Below, piece by piece: positions 47,101 through 62,300 of a DNA stretch of 64,000 nt (its first letter is position 1; the number at the start of each line of letters is the position of its first letter). The notes under the pieces were generated by a model. The model searched no databases, was not told where the DNA came from, and saw only the letters and a list, made by a program, of their open reading frames with translations. The position numbers and the translations under genes are program-made. The DNA comes from Oncomelania hupensis (taxonomy: Eukaryota; Mollusca; Gastropoda; Littorinimorpha; Pomatiopsidae): positions 61,001-125,000 of the forward strand of contig JBAHVR010000316.1 of NCBI GenBank assembly GCA_036898135.1, read 5' to 3'.

Positions 47101-50100
47101 CTACCCACCATAGACCACTATAGTCTACACACCATAGACCACTATAGTCTACACACCATAGACCACTATAGTCTACACACCCACCCCTTTTATTTACAAC
47201 ACCGCTCCAGCCACCGGACACCTCAATCAAAGTTTAACTTTCCAGAGACTGCCAAGTGTGATTGAAGGCACAACGGACAAACCTTACATTTCCATTCCTA
47301 TGTCACAAACCCTTAAAATCACTGGTGGTCTTTGATAGAAATTGATCCATTGCTCTTTATAATAGCTGTCAGTGCGTGCTAATGCCATTTCTTGTGACTG
47401 GATGAAACTCCAAATCCACAGACAGCACACATTCCACATCCACAGACTGCACACATTCCACATCCACAGACAGCACACATTCCACACCACAGACTGCACA
47501 CATTCCACATCCACAGACAGCACACATTCCACATCACAGACTGCACACATTCCACACCCACAGACAGCACACATTCCACATCCACAGACAGCACACATTC
47601 CACATCCACAGACAGCACACATTCCACCCATCTTGATTCCCTTCTCTACCGCACAAACGGGTATTCCGTTATGTTTTTTGACATCCGATTTAGCTTTTCC
47701 TCACAGGCGCTTATATGCGGGTCTGGCTAACGGCCTTATAGAGACAGCTGTTGGCTGTCAAGACAATAAAAATACTTTCACTGACAGGTACCACAAACGT
47801 GACTAGGGCTACATTTGCTTCAAAAATATAGGTAAGATCCGCTCTCCTTTGTCCTGTAGTCAGCAAGCCCCCAAATAGCCATTACAGTAGGTTTTGTATT
47901 ACCCATCAAAGTACTGTGTTATTGGGTACCTTTCATTTTTGAACTGCATGGATTGGACTTTATTTATCAAACTGTACTTCTATAGCGTTTTAATAACTCA
48001 AAGAGCTGTTCAAAGCACAGGCCAAAAACAGGATCTGACTCAATCCCACCCAAGGTGCCAACCTCTGTGCTTGATATGCACTAACGCTCCCACCTAAACT
48101 GGCATAAAATGGCAACTATACTTACTGCAAACGGAAGATGACATATAGTGGACTATAAGAGCCAAAGAAGCAAAATAAAAACATAAAATGTTATTACCTC
48201 ACTTTCATCCAGAGCACCGACATCTTGCAGTCTCTGCATGGCGTTCTCCATGGCTTCCTCTGACGGTGGCTCCACCACATTTTCCAGCACATCCTGCCAA
48301 AACACACACACCATGCACTAACATTACTGCCATCAACCTTCAGAAGACAGAACAAACAGGTAAAAAAGATTTTCGGAAGGGGAGAAAAATGAAAAGAAAG
48401 CGTGGAAGAAAGGTGGGTAAGGTGCTCACTGGGTGTCTCAATCAGTCTTGACGTGGGTTTTGTTGGGGTCAATACTGGTGTCTCAAACAGTCTTCAGTCT
48501 TGAGGTCGGTTTTGTTGGGGTCAATACTGGTGTCTCAAACAGTCTTCAGTCTTGACATCGGTTTTGTTGGGGTCAATACTGGTGTCTCAAACAGTCTTCA
48601 GTCTTGACGTCGGTTTTGTTGGGGTCAATACTGGTGTCTCAAACAGTCTTCAGTCTTGACGTCGGTTTTGTTGGGGTCAATACTGGTGTCTCAAACAGTC
48701 TTCAGTCTTGAGGTCGGTTTTGTTGGGGTCAATACTGGTGTCTCAAACAGTCTTCAGTCTTGACGTCGGTTTTGTTGGGGTCAATACTGGTGTCTCAATC
48801 AGTCTTCAGTCTTGACGTCGGTTTTGTTGGGGTCAATACTGGTGTCTCAAACAGTCTTCAGTCTTGAGGTCGGTTTTGTTGGGGTTAATACTGGTGTCTC
48901 AAACAGTCTTCAGTCTTGACGTCGGTTTTGTTGGGGTCAATACTGGTGTCTCAAACAGTCTTCAGTCTTGAGGTCGGTTTTGTTGGGGTCAATATTGGTG
49001 TCTCAAACAATCATCAGTCTTGATGTCGGTTTTGTTGGAATCAATACTGGTGTCTCAAACAGTCTTCAGTCTTGAAGTCGGTTTTGTTGGGGTCAATACT
49101 GGTGTCTCAAACAGTCTTCAGTCTTGACGTCGCTTTTGTTGGGGTCAATACTGGGTGTATCAAACAGTCATCAGTCTTGAGGTTGGTTTTGCTTGTGTCA
49201 ATACTGGGTGTCTCAAACAGTCATCAGTCTTGAGGTTGGTTTTGTTTGTGTCAATACTGGGTGTAGCAAACAGTCATCAGTCTTGAGGTTGGTTTTGTTT
49301 GTGCCAATACTGGGTGTATCAAACAGTCATCAGTCTTGACGTCGGTTTTGTTGGGGTCAATACTGGTGTCTCAAACAGTCATCAGTCTTGAGGTTGGTTT
49401 TGCTTGTGTCAATACTGGGTGTCTCAAACAGTCATCAGTCTTGAGGTTAGTTTTGTTTGTGTCAATACTGGGTGTCTCAAACAGTCATCAGTCTTGAGGT
49501 TGGTTTTGTTTGTGTCAATACTGGGTGTATCAAACAGTCATCAGTCTTGAGGTTGGTTTTGTTTGTGTCAATACTGGGTGTCTCAAACAGTCATCAGTCT
49601 TGAGGTTGGTTTTGTTTGTGTCAATACTGCATGTCTCAGTCATCAGTCTTGAGGTTGGTTTTGTTTGTGTCAATACTGGGTGTCTCACAGTCCTCAGTCT
49701 TGAGGTTGGTTTTGTTTGTGTCATTACTGGGTGTCTCAAACAAGTCATCAGTCTTGAGGCTGGTTTGGTCTGTGTCAATACTGGGTGCCTCAAACAAGTC
49801 ATCAGTCTTTAGGTTGGTTTTGTTTGTGTCAATACTGGGTGTCTCAAACAAGTCATCAGTCTTGAGGTTGGTTTGGTCTGTGTCAATACTGGGTGTCTCA
49901 AACAAGTCATCAGTCTTGAGGTTGGTTTGGTCTGTGGCAATACTGGGTGTCTCAAACAAGTCATCAGTCTTGAGGTTGGTTTGGTCTGTGTCAATACTGG
50001 GTGTCTCAAACAAGTCATCAGTCTTGAGGTTGGTTTGGTCTGTGTCAATACTGGGTGTCTCAAACAAGTCATCAGTCTTGAGGTTGGTTTGGTCTGTGTC

Positions 50101-53100
50101 AATACTGGGTGTCTCAAACAAGTCATCAGTCTTGAGGTTGGTTTGGTCTGTGTCAATACTGGGTGTCTCAAACAAGTCATCAGTCTTGAGGTTGGTTTGG
50201 TCTGTGTCAATACTGGGTGGGCAGCCAAGTGAGAAGGGGTGGCCTCGTGGCGCAGTGGATAAGTCGCCGGTTTCCTATGCCGAAGGTCGCGGGTTCGATT
50301 CCCGCAAGGGGCGAACGTATGTGACTTAGGTACGAGACTATTAAGGTCACCGAGGGTTTTCTCCGGGCACTCCGGTTTCCTCCCTCCCTTCAAAATAATA
50401 TTGGATGCAGTCAAATTAATCTTTAAAAAATACAAAACTATTTAACTTTCAGTTTCCTAATAGCGATCTCCCTGCCTTTACACCACGTGTATGCCTTGTA
50501 TACTGTTGTCCTTGTTGTGTGTCTGTAATATATTTGTTGCACGTGAGCGTGTATGTTGGTATAGGTCGCCGCGCTTTGAGTTTGAAATCATTCGAAGTAA
50601 AGCGCGTATTAGCATCCGGTATTATTATTATTATTAAGGGCAAGGAATTGGAGAGTCCAGAAACTGAGTCAGAGGAAGACAGTTTGAAACATTAAACGCT
50701 AAGCAACAATCAGTCAGAAGTGGAGTGCAGGTTGCATGAAGCAGTGCTTAGATGGATATCAGTAGTGCAGTGAGCACGCTTGTTGCAGGAAGCCAGTTAA
50801 TGGCCTATGTTGATGCGTAGTTGTGCGTGTGTGTGAGCGATGGTTTATAGTCGACATCATCAACTCACTCTAGGGTCTTGGTCGCTGAAGATGTCCAGCA
50901 TGCGAATCCTCAACATCAGTTGTTCCAGTGGCACTCTCTGGATTTCTGAATCACAGACGTACGAACTGGTATGTACGTAATTATTATTCATTTTACTACT
51001 TCATACTGTCATGGCATTTCCTCATGTTCACCAACATGTCCAAATGTAGAAACACATACAAAAACCTCTGCCAAAGCAAAAGCAAAAGAAAAAGATGAGT
51101 TTTCTTCTTTTTTAAAAAGTCTATTATAATACAGATTGGATTCAAATAATTAATTAATTAATATTAATAATAGTACAACGTTTTCTCACAACTTGTTGAT
51201 CTACATTACATTACATTATTATTGCTTTAGGTCCAGCGGACTCTTCCGAGCCAAATTACGACCGGACAACCCCCGATACGCATAAAAGATCTGCTGAAAC
51301 AACCCTAGTGGTAAAACCGAAAGCTCTCCACCAGCCAGTCACTTTACAATAAAGACATCCCACGCAGGGGACGGCTGAGGCTTCACCCCAACTTATCGAA
51401 CCCCCGTCTACAAAAACAAAATAGAATACAAACATCATTATAAATTATCAACAAAACACATACATATAAAATGCCTACATTGCTAAATAATAACATGAAC
51501 ATCATAGGAAGCCCTAGTGACCACCTGGCAGAAAGCGTCCAATATTCCCAAGCTGATCCAACAGACCTCATACACAAACAAGGAGTCTTGTCCCGGAAGA
51601 GTTTTCAAGAAAAAAGGTAGGAGACTGGTCTAGCGAAGAAGACGATAGTATAGCAGATTGATAGAAAAGTGCAGGAATGAGAAAGAGCAAATGGGAAAGA
51701 CAGCGACAGTGGGAATTTAAAGCACTAAATTTCCATAAAGTGGGGATACTATTTATACTGAAACCCCCGGCACTCCAACGGGGGTACTTGTTGATCTAAT
51801 AAAGGGTAGAACATTGATAGAGACCTCTCTTTTGTCAAGTCCTGATGTGTGAGGGAGGAAACCATCTCCCCCTTTTTATATTTTCTGGTATGAAAAGAGT
51901 GTACACTTAGACTGTCCTTATACAGAGCCCCTTCCGCTCAAAGGACTGCCCAATGCACTTTTCATAAACAGCTACATGCACAAATACAGCAAAGGGTCAA
52001 ACAGAAACACATCCATGTACCAGCGTAATTATAACAACAAAATAAAAATCATCTTTAAACTGCCCGTAGTTCATCAAGTTTGAAATAAGCGCTCTATGCA
52101 AAGACAGCAGGGTTGTCCTTTACCAGGAATAGGCTGCTCTCTGAGATGGTGCTCAAATCGGTGACTGGTGAAGAGGTGAAAGCAAACACCAGCGGTGACG
52201 CGACCTGCACGACCTCGGCGCTGCATAGCATTGGCTCGTGACACCCACACTGTCTCCAAGCTCTCCATGCTTCGCGCTGAGTCGTAACTGCCACAACATT
52301 AAACACATTATTATTATTATTATTATTATTATTATGTTGCTGTTGTTGTTATTATTATCACCATCATTATCATCATTATTATTATTAATAGTAGTACTGT
52401 AATATAGCACCCAGACCATCTTATTGCTAACACATGTAAAAAGAAGAAGCATGGTTTTGCCAGACTGAATGGTTGGGATTTAGCACTTCATCAGCTCAAA
52501 GCAATACACATCCATTCTTTCTGCAACACTTTTTCACAAACCAACCCCACTTATTTACCAATTCAACAAAAGCAAAAAGAAAGGCTCACCGTTTTTCTTT
52601 CATCCTTCCAGCGTCAATGACGTACACAATGTCGTCGATGGTGATGGAAGTTTCAGCGATGTTTGTTGCTATGACAATTTTTATCACCCCTTCTCGAGGT
52701 TTTCTGAGTAAATGGACAATAATCAGCTGTCATCATGTTGTAACTTGTTACAATTTTAATGCTTATTATAACTTTTTCAATGTGAACTGTTGGACAAATA
52801 CATTCCTTATGACTTATGTTTTATACTGTAAAGGGTGCATCCCTAGCAAGTCAGTAATTAATGTGCAAAACTAACATTGCTGGATATGTAAATGGCAATA
52901 AAAGCAAAAGATACCCTAGCAGCAGCCACAACCACAGCCACAACCACAACAACAGCCACAACAATAACAACAGTCACAACCATAACAACAGTCACAACAA
53001 CAGCCACAACCACAACAAGTCACAACCACAACCACAACAACAGTCACAACCACAACCACAACAACAGTCACAACCACAACAACAACACCCACAACCACAA

Positions 53101-56100
53101 CAACAGTCACAACCACAACCACAACAACAGCCACAACAACAACAACAACAAGACACAAACAGACATGAAATATTGTTTTAATATCATCAAGATTAAAAAA
53201 ATTAACTGATTCAAACATGAATAGTATTATAAGCAATGAACGTAAAATTCTAAATCAACTCATTGAATATAAACATACCTATCCTATCAACCAAACGATG
53301 AAGTTTAGCAAATATTTTTGGCTACCAAACATGTATGAATATCCTATCCTATCCTATCCCGTAACTCGAAGGGTGTTGGGGAACCACAGTTGATCGTTTA
53401 ACCAGCGTACTCCATCTTTCTCTGTCCTCAGCAACTCTCATGGCTTCGCTCATTGTCAGGCCAGTCCATTCTCGAATGTTGTCCTCCCACCTCTTTTTCT
53501 GTCTCCCTCTTCTTCTGCCTTCTTGCACAGTGCCTTGCAGGATGGTCTTTGCAAGGCCTGATTCTCTGGTGATGTGGCCATCGTTTTTTCATTTCTTCGC
53601 CACTATGAGTAGGTCATCGTGTTGTCCAATGGCTTGTGTGATAGTCTTTCAGATTTCGTCGTTGGTGATGTGCTGGGTATAGGAAATGCCCAGAAGTCTT
53701 CTGTTGCACCTCATTTCCATGCTTTGTATTCTTTGTTGTAGATCTGCTGTGATGGTCCATGTTTCGCAAGCATATAGGACAAGGGAGCGCAACAGCCTTA
53801 CCTTGGAACGTAGACTGATGGTACTGTCTTTCCAAATGGGCTTCAACATTGTTAGGGCCGCAGTTATTTGTGCGATCCTGGAAATGACTTCCTGTCGAGA
53901 CCCATTGTATGATACAATGGCTCATATAAATATTTGAAGCTATGCACCGTGTTAATGGATTGGCCTTGGACTTTGATGTCCGTATTGATGCCATTGGTGT
54001 TGTTGTTAAACATACACCTTAGTATGAAACTAAATAAATAAATAAAATAATAAATAAATAGATTAATTAATTAATTAAAAGTGAAAACTGTCAAAACTAT
54101 ACTTACGAAAAGACTGAATTCTGTTCTTCGCTAGACAATGTGGAATGAAGGGGCACAATCCTGTACCTGCATAAATTAGTGCCCAGCACAGCACAAGACC
54201 TTATTATATACTACTGTTAAAACTCGATACCTCTTTCAACCAATATTCAATTACAACAATATTTGTGGGCAGCCACTTATCATGATGCCTCTTTTCTAGC
54301 AGAGGTGACTATGCTTAAACAGGGCTTCTAGATTCACCCCAACTCAAAGAGAACCCTGCAAAAAGTACCATTTATAAAAACTATATGGATTTTACTTTAT
54401 CAGTTTTGAAAGAGCAGAAAATCTCTTGAATCATATAGAACAAGATGGAAAGACATTCAAATGTATATTAAGACACACTTGGCGAAAAATAAGCATTGTC
54501 AAAGCTGTTAATTTATTGGCGATGTTGTGACTCGGCAAGAGGAGAACACGGAATGGTAGGCAACTCCCTATAAACCAGAAATTATAAAAATCGGCCAAGC
54601 AAAGTTTTAGATACAGCGCTAAAGGTGCTTAGAAAATGGTGAAGCGCAATGATCCTGACCTTTGAGAAAGTGCAAATAGAATGATCTAACATACTTAGCA
54701 GTAGTTAAGGTATCCGCAAAGTAAAAATTATGAATTTCAGTTCAGTTATTGTTGAGAGTGTGTTTTGAACAAAAGAGACTGACATTTCTGCTCATTCTTC
54801 AAGATAGGGCTGGACATACAACAATGGGAAACATGTTTTATATATATTATACCTTTTTACCATCTTGGTGGGGAATAGGGGCTATGTCCAACCAGATCTA
54901 GTCAATGTTTCTAAAGCCGAAGGCTAGTGAAACACTGAATTGATCAATTTGGACATATCTCATATTCCACGCCAACATGCCAATAACATTTATGTATTGA
55001 TTTCATCAAATCAGAATATTAAACGGAAAATTTGCCAAAACAATAAATAACTGTTCATAGGCCCAAGTCAAAGACCACTTCACACAACATATTCCAAAGA
55101 ATGCACCATAACAAAGTAGTTCTTGCATTGGACAAGTTTGCAGCAAACTTTCAAGTTTCACGCCTTCGCCATTGCCATTATATAAACACTGAAATATTAT
55201 TGGCAGTTGCAATCAATTTGACAAAAATCAGCATTACACGTTACATTTACAGTGGACATGTTGTATCATACTGATTGGAAATTGATGCCGTTTCCGACAT
55301 CCCTATAACAAAATGGCGGTATTTACGGAGAATGTTTTTGCTAGCATCCAGCATAGGAGTAAGAACTGTGACATTTCGTCGGCTTGATTGTTATGGTCGC
55401 GGTATCTAAAGTATATAGCAGCAAGAAGACAGCTCTGTTCTGTTCACTAACCATAGATTTATGAACTAACTCAAAGGCAGGCTCATGTTGACATGCGGCT
55501 CAAACAATGCCTTGCAGTGGTCATGCAGTTTTGCTTTGTTTGGCGACAAAACAGATTATATATTTTTTAAAATATATTATTATTATTCTGTATTATTAAA
55601 TTTTTAATGTGTTATTAGCGCTTTCTAGTAAGCTTGTCGGAAATTAAAAATGCGCCCTCATCAATGGTTTTATCAGGCTGATAATGATAGACTAGATCTA
55701 TAAGATAATCTTCAGTACAAAGGATTGACAGAATGTTTTCTCTTTTACATGGACAACAGTCGTAAGTAGTCTGTGTAAGTATTCTTACGACTTTTATATT
55801 CCACGCTTTGCTAGAAACATTGCCATCTGTGATTGGTTAATTACCATGCGATATCAGTTTTAGTCACATGCTACCTGGCCAATGAAAATATAAGACACTT
55901 GTAGAAATCAATAAATATCTCTTAACTAGATGACCCCTATGAAGGAAAATAACACAAAACATCAATTATATGAATATATTTGGGATATGATAACCCACTT
56001 CTTCAGTTGTGAACACTGACAGCTGATAATGACGTGGCAAGCTGCTGGGCAACTCTTCATAAACAGTCCCTCAATAGTGCAGGAGGAAATAAAGTGATTA

Positions 56101-56598
56101 CAAAATAACACTACAGCAGTTGAAGAGCTTTGTTGTCTAATACCACGGTTATGTATTAGTCATCTCATGAACTGTTTTTGATATGCAATATTTTGAAACA
56201 AACAATACAATAAAGGAATAATACAAATGAAATAATAAAGCTATAAATGGTTTTGTACTTGGACTTGTTTCGATGTCCAAACTCAGCAGAGGATAGCATG
56301 GTGTCAAGAAGTTGCTGAATCTCAGCAAAGCCAGGCAGAAACACCAAGATGGCTCCACCCTTGGGATACTGGGACATAATATACACACAAACACATATTA
56401 CACAAAGCAAGTGATTCAACAGAAGCACAGAAATTCTGAACTTGCTCAAAACATTGTACAGTCTTTGCTCTACATCAAAGTCCATTCCTAGAACTACAGA
56501 ATGAACAACATAGCGCCATTGCCTCTGAGGGGTTTTATCAACACTTTACGTTCAAACTCATAGACTCATTTTTTTCTCCTTCTGTTGTAATAAGTTCG

Positions 56599-56683
<85 letters not shown>

Positions 56684-57818
56684 TTCACCATCATTATCAT
56701 CATCATCATCATCATTTGTTTCTCTCTGTTCTCACTTTCCTTAATTTACACCAACATCTGCATGTCTTCGTCCTACCTCATGATCGCCACTGACAATCCA
56801 CTGCAGCAGTTCCATCATCAGATCGTAGTTGATTTTCTCAAAGTCCATCTCAGCCAAGGTGCGGATGGTTCGCTTGCTGTATTCTGCACCACAAGCACAG
56901 CAACACAATAACATTTAGTCCTAGTCCACAAGATATCTGTGTTAACTCCAACTTCCTTTCAGTACATAACCCTTGTGTTGTGCACACACATTAGTCTCCC
57001 TTCAGGCAAAAAAAAAAATTAAAAAAATAGAAGAGAAAGAATTTAAATGTAATACAAGCTACAACAGAGGAATAAAGTATACTGAAACATCCAGATGACA
57101 TGAGATTTTAGCTCAATTACTGAGCAATTATGCTATACAAAAGCGTTAATATTCTTCTTCTTCTTCTTCTTCTTATTGTTGTTGTTACAGTTATTAGTAT
57201 TGCTGCTGCTGTTGTCATTATTATTACTATTGATGTCATTTGTATTATTATTGCTGTCATTGTTTTTCTATTATTATCATGATAAACACTAGAACAACAG
57301 ATTAATAAGTAAAGTTCAAAGGTCTCCGCACACTACTATCTACTGGGAGAGCAAACTCGAGCAATGCCATCATTTTGCATGTGTCCTACAGTGGTTATGC
57401 TGGGCAGTAGGACTTCTTGCAATAGACCCTACCTCTAAGATTTGCAAACTAGAAACACCAAATGCAACCAACCAACCAAACAAACGTCACTCACCTTGGT
57501 ACCTGAAAGCCAGCTCCTTGACGTTCAAGCGGTCGTCATGTTTCTTGTCGCTGGGTTCGTCCTCTTCTGTCCACCCGTCCAGCGATAACCCCATCAACGA
57601 TTCTTCTATGGCATCGGCATAGCTCACTGAGGCACCCTGCTTGTGCCCACCCCGTCGTTTGTCTTTCCCTCCCCCTCCTCCACTCTTTTGCAAGCGAGAG
57701 TACGGGGATTTTTCTTCAATGAGGTAACTAAATGAGAACGGTGCTTCTTGAGCTTGAGCAGTGTTTCCAATCAAATGCAGGGGAAAAGTAATAGTAATAA
57801 TAATAATAATGATAATGC

Positions 57819-57885
<67 letters not shown>

Positions 57886-58819
57886 GTCTATACTCGCTGT
57901 TTATCAAATTCACTAATCACGTTCAAAGACCTGTACCAACATTCACGGTCACGTTGAGCACACTCTTAACGTACACATCAACATGCGGTGAAAAGACACG
58001 GAAATCGCCATTATAAGGCCAAATTGTATTTTACATTGCTGATTGACTACGCCCAATACCATAGTTGAAGGTTAGTCCATTGTTTCAAATTACCATTTCT
58101 CACTAGGAACATATTAGCAGTTTAGCACAAGACAAAGCTGTGGGTGTGCGCATGTTTTATTCCAACAATTCAAATGACTGATCCTACCTAATATTACGAT
58201 GCATTAAGTGTTGCCTTTTGAACAAACAGGGTTGTTTGCTTGGTAATATTTGATATGAATTATAAAAATTAACAATCACTCTGAAAGATTTAATCTTCTT
58301 GGGCCATTTCCTAACCAACTGCACTGCAGTTTCCATAGTGACATGATCTTACGTTACAAGAATCATTTTGAAAAACTGATCTCCAGCAGAATAAGTGAAT
58401 ACATACTTGGTAACCTCAATAGCATCTTCCAGGAAAAAGGCCTCCACGGGATATGTTTTGCCTGAAAAACAGAAGAAAATACATATGTCCAAACAGGACA
58501 GGAAAGACAAAGTAGAGGCAAAAGAAGAAGAACAACAAGAACAAAAAGAACAAGAATAGAACAAGAACAACCAAAACAAGAACAAGAAGAAATAAAAAAA
58601 ATTTAAAAAAAAAGAAGTAAAAGAAGAAGACAACAACAACAACAACAATAGAAATTTAAAAAAAAAAGTAAAAGAAGAAGAAGACAACAACAACAATAGA
58701 AATTTTAAAAAAAGAAGTAAAAGAAGAAGAAGACAACAACAACAACAACAACAACAACAATAGAAATAAAAGAAAAAGAAGTAAAAAAAGAAGAAGAAGA
58801 AGAAGATGAAGTAGAAGAA

Positions 58820-58873
<54 letters not shown>

Positions 58874-59293
58874 CCTCTTTCCTACCCCGTACTATAAAAG
58901 ACTGGAATGCTCTTCCCCAGGAGGTAGTGGAGGCCACAACTGTTGATGCTTTTGCATCAAGAGCCTCCCACCGACCAGAATAGGTAGTTAATCAACAACA
59001 CTACAACTCCTCCCCTTCCCCCCCCCCCACCTCCCCTCCCAAATCCCTCTGTCACTTATCAGATCTGGACTGTCCATGAACTAGGAGAACGGCCTTTTGT
59101 GAAACATGTGCAAAACCCTCATAGTGCCAGTATAATCAACAAGTATGATTGTGGGCGCCTACGGAAAGACAAGACAACAACAACAACAACAATAGAAATT
59201 TAAAAAAAAGAAGTAAAAGAAGAAGAAGAAAAGAAGAAGAAGAAGAAGAAGAAGAAGAAGAAGAAGAAGAAGAAGAAGAAGAAGAAGAAGAAG

Positions 59294-59334
<41 letters not shown>

Positions 59335-62300
59335 GATGAACAAGAAGAAGAACAACAACAACAATAACAACAACAAAAACAACATCAAAGAAAGAGAATG
59401 ATGTTGTGATGATGATGATGAAGATGATGATGAAGATGATGATGAAGATGATGATGAAGATGACAAGATGATGATGACCACATACCTGGGATTTCAACAA
59501 CAGGACAGCCCCCAAAGTACTGAGAGAACAACTCAGCATTTAGGGTGGCACTCATCAAGATGACCTTCAGGTCACGACGCACCTCCAGGAGGTCACGCAA
59601 AATCATCAGTAGAAAATCACTGCGGGAAACACATTCCCATAAATAAATATACGTAGAGACAAATATATAAAATAAAATAACACAAAAATAAATAAATAAA
59701 TAAAACTACAGAAATAAAGCAAAATAAACTAAACTAAAATAGGAGTAAAAATCCTCTGAGGTGATCAAGACCTTGTAGCTCCGTCGCTTGACTTGCCACC
59801 TTTCCTACTGCTACCTGGTCTTTCCATCTATTCTAGTTTCAACCATTCTTGCAAGTTTCAACAAATCGCTGTTTTCTGTTCATTTGTTGTTCACGTTATT
59901 CCTGGACTAGAGCGACTTGCTGTGCAAAAGTACCCATGCTAGAATCATTGGGTGGACATTTCTGCCCTTTAGCACCCTTGTATAGAAGCTAATTCGTATT
60001 TTATTTATTTTATTGTTATAGAGCACATTTTCCAGCTCAAGGCGCTGGCTGATACAGGAACTAACTCACGTCGCCCGAGGCCCCACTTGCAACCTCTGGT
60101 GCATCAAGCCTCCAGACAACTAAACAGCACCATGTGCGTGTGTATATTGTGCGCCAGTTGTGTTGGACGTTTTTGATTTAGCTGAAAGTTTGAGCACGAC
60201 TGCTAGTGCATGTGTGCCGAGAGCAGACCAAGAGCCTGGCTTGCGCACTATACAAATTAAATTATAACAATTATTTTAATTACTGTTATTACAACTGAGC
60301 GAAATTGTGTACAGAAAGAAAGGAAAGCCATTAATTATTATGTCGAATTTTGTCATACAGGGTGGGTTTATATAAGCTTGCTTGTTGCCTATCCTGTAAA
60401 TCATTGTTTGTTATTATATGTTTTTTTCCCTGAATAAAAATATTTGTTTAAACCAAAGGAAAGCCAAAGCATGCTTGACGTAGCTGGACAGTACCTGTCT
60501 TCAGAGCGTTCATGGACCTCATCAACAATGATGTGTGTTACGTCAGACAGGTTGGGGTCCCCCTCCAAACGTCGCAGAATGATCCCTGTTGTGCAGAACA
60601 GCAGGCGAGTGGCAGCTGACTGAAACATAACACATACCAATGATCATCATCAGCAGTAGCAGCAGAAACATCATCATCAGTAGCTGCAGAAACATCATCA
60701 GCAGTAGCAGCAGAAACACCATCAGTAGCAGCAGAAACATCAGCAGTAGCAGTAGCTAGAATGACACCAGCAGCAGCAGCTCTAGCAACAAAAGTATCAT
60801 TATCATAAACATTACGACCATTGTCACGGATGTAGCCTTCTCAAAACAACGCGTGGCAGACACATTTCAGTGTCATTGAAGGTCTATACACATGTATTTC
60901 AGCTTGTCAGCTGCACTTTGAGAGAATGACCAGATTCTGTACTGTACTGCTGGGGCAACACCAATATACAGTGTAACATTATTACTACATAAAAGTCAAT
61001 GGTCGACCAGGATGCACGCTTCAATAGGGACCAACTGACCAGATTATCTCCCGTCTAAATGGCACTCATTCAAGTGAGCCAATGCCCTGCAGCTGTACAA
61101 CAGCAACCTTGGTCACCAACAGGCTAGGCGTAGAGTTTCCCATAAAGCTAAATACCATTCCTCAGGGAAATAACATCATAAAGCCAATTTTCCAATAAAC
61201 TAAAATGTAACCCGCCATGACACTTTACAGTCTTACTACCTCTGATGTCAATGATATTCACCCACAGATCTTTTGCTTCTTCCAAGCTGCTTCTAAACTT
61301 ATAAGAGGCAGCTGACCCCAAGATGTCAGAGGCTGCTGAGTGTATATACACAGCTTAAGCTTGGTAGATCTCTGCCCCTCAGCTAGCAAACAGGTGGACG
61401 GTTTAGTGGACTGGGCCCTGCTAACCATACTATACACATGATGCCCTTCACTCAAACTTGTATGACAACTTCTGACTCCTCTGGCCTTTACAGTCCCTCC
61501 AACCAAACTGCTTTTTGCCGGATCCCACTCTTTCTCTGCTTTTGGACTGTCTGCTTGGAATCAGCTTCCTTTTTCTCTCTGCAGCAGGGTTGCTTTGAAC
61601 CGAGTCTTTCAAGGAAAAAGCCCTTTAAAAATATCATTATGATTATTCTTTTTATTATTAACTTTCAATGCTAATTATGCTATCACACACAAGCTCATTA
61701 ACATCAGACCAAATGTTTTTAACAGTATACACCTTACCATGATGCTCTCCAGTCGTATCTGATAGCCCACAGAGTTGCCCAACTTTTCTGCACGTTCGTC
61801 CGCCACTCGCTGAGCCACGGCAATGGCCGAAATTCTGCGCGGCTGAGTGCAGACAATGTTGCAAAGGTGAAGGTCACGTGACTGAAGGTGTTGGTCAAAG
61901 ATGAATTGCGGAACTTGCGTGGTTTTGCCACATCTGAAACAAAGCAAACATTAAAAAAAATTAATATTAATAAGGAAATTAACTACCAACCCCAATTATT
62001 TTACAGCTTTTCAGGGATATTCTAATTCACTTTTTCACTTCTATGTATCTTGTTGCTAAGTAACAATCAGACATTTTGCTGACAAACATGGTCGAAGAAA
62101 GCAAACATGAAGACTACCAATAAGCTGCACAATTGTTGGCTGAAAGACCTGTTTTGTTGTCATCTATCATGGCATTAGACCACAAGACAAAATAAAGGAA
62201 GAAATAAAGGATATAACAGCGGATTAAACATGTTCTCAAGACAAGTATTTAGCGATATGCTTCATCAGAAGTACAAAATCTAACTTCAGATCTGGATCTG

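Noticed and set aside
46064..47230. 388-codon minus-strand open frame of VDYSGLWC repeats
   Set aside because: It is a by-product of a 24-bp minisatellite inside a DHX57 intron; no exon structure or start context supports a protein.
58349..58937. Poly-Leu/Val/Phe hydrophobic frames resembling membrane proteins
   Set aside because: They are translations of the complement of GAA/CAA repeats.
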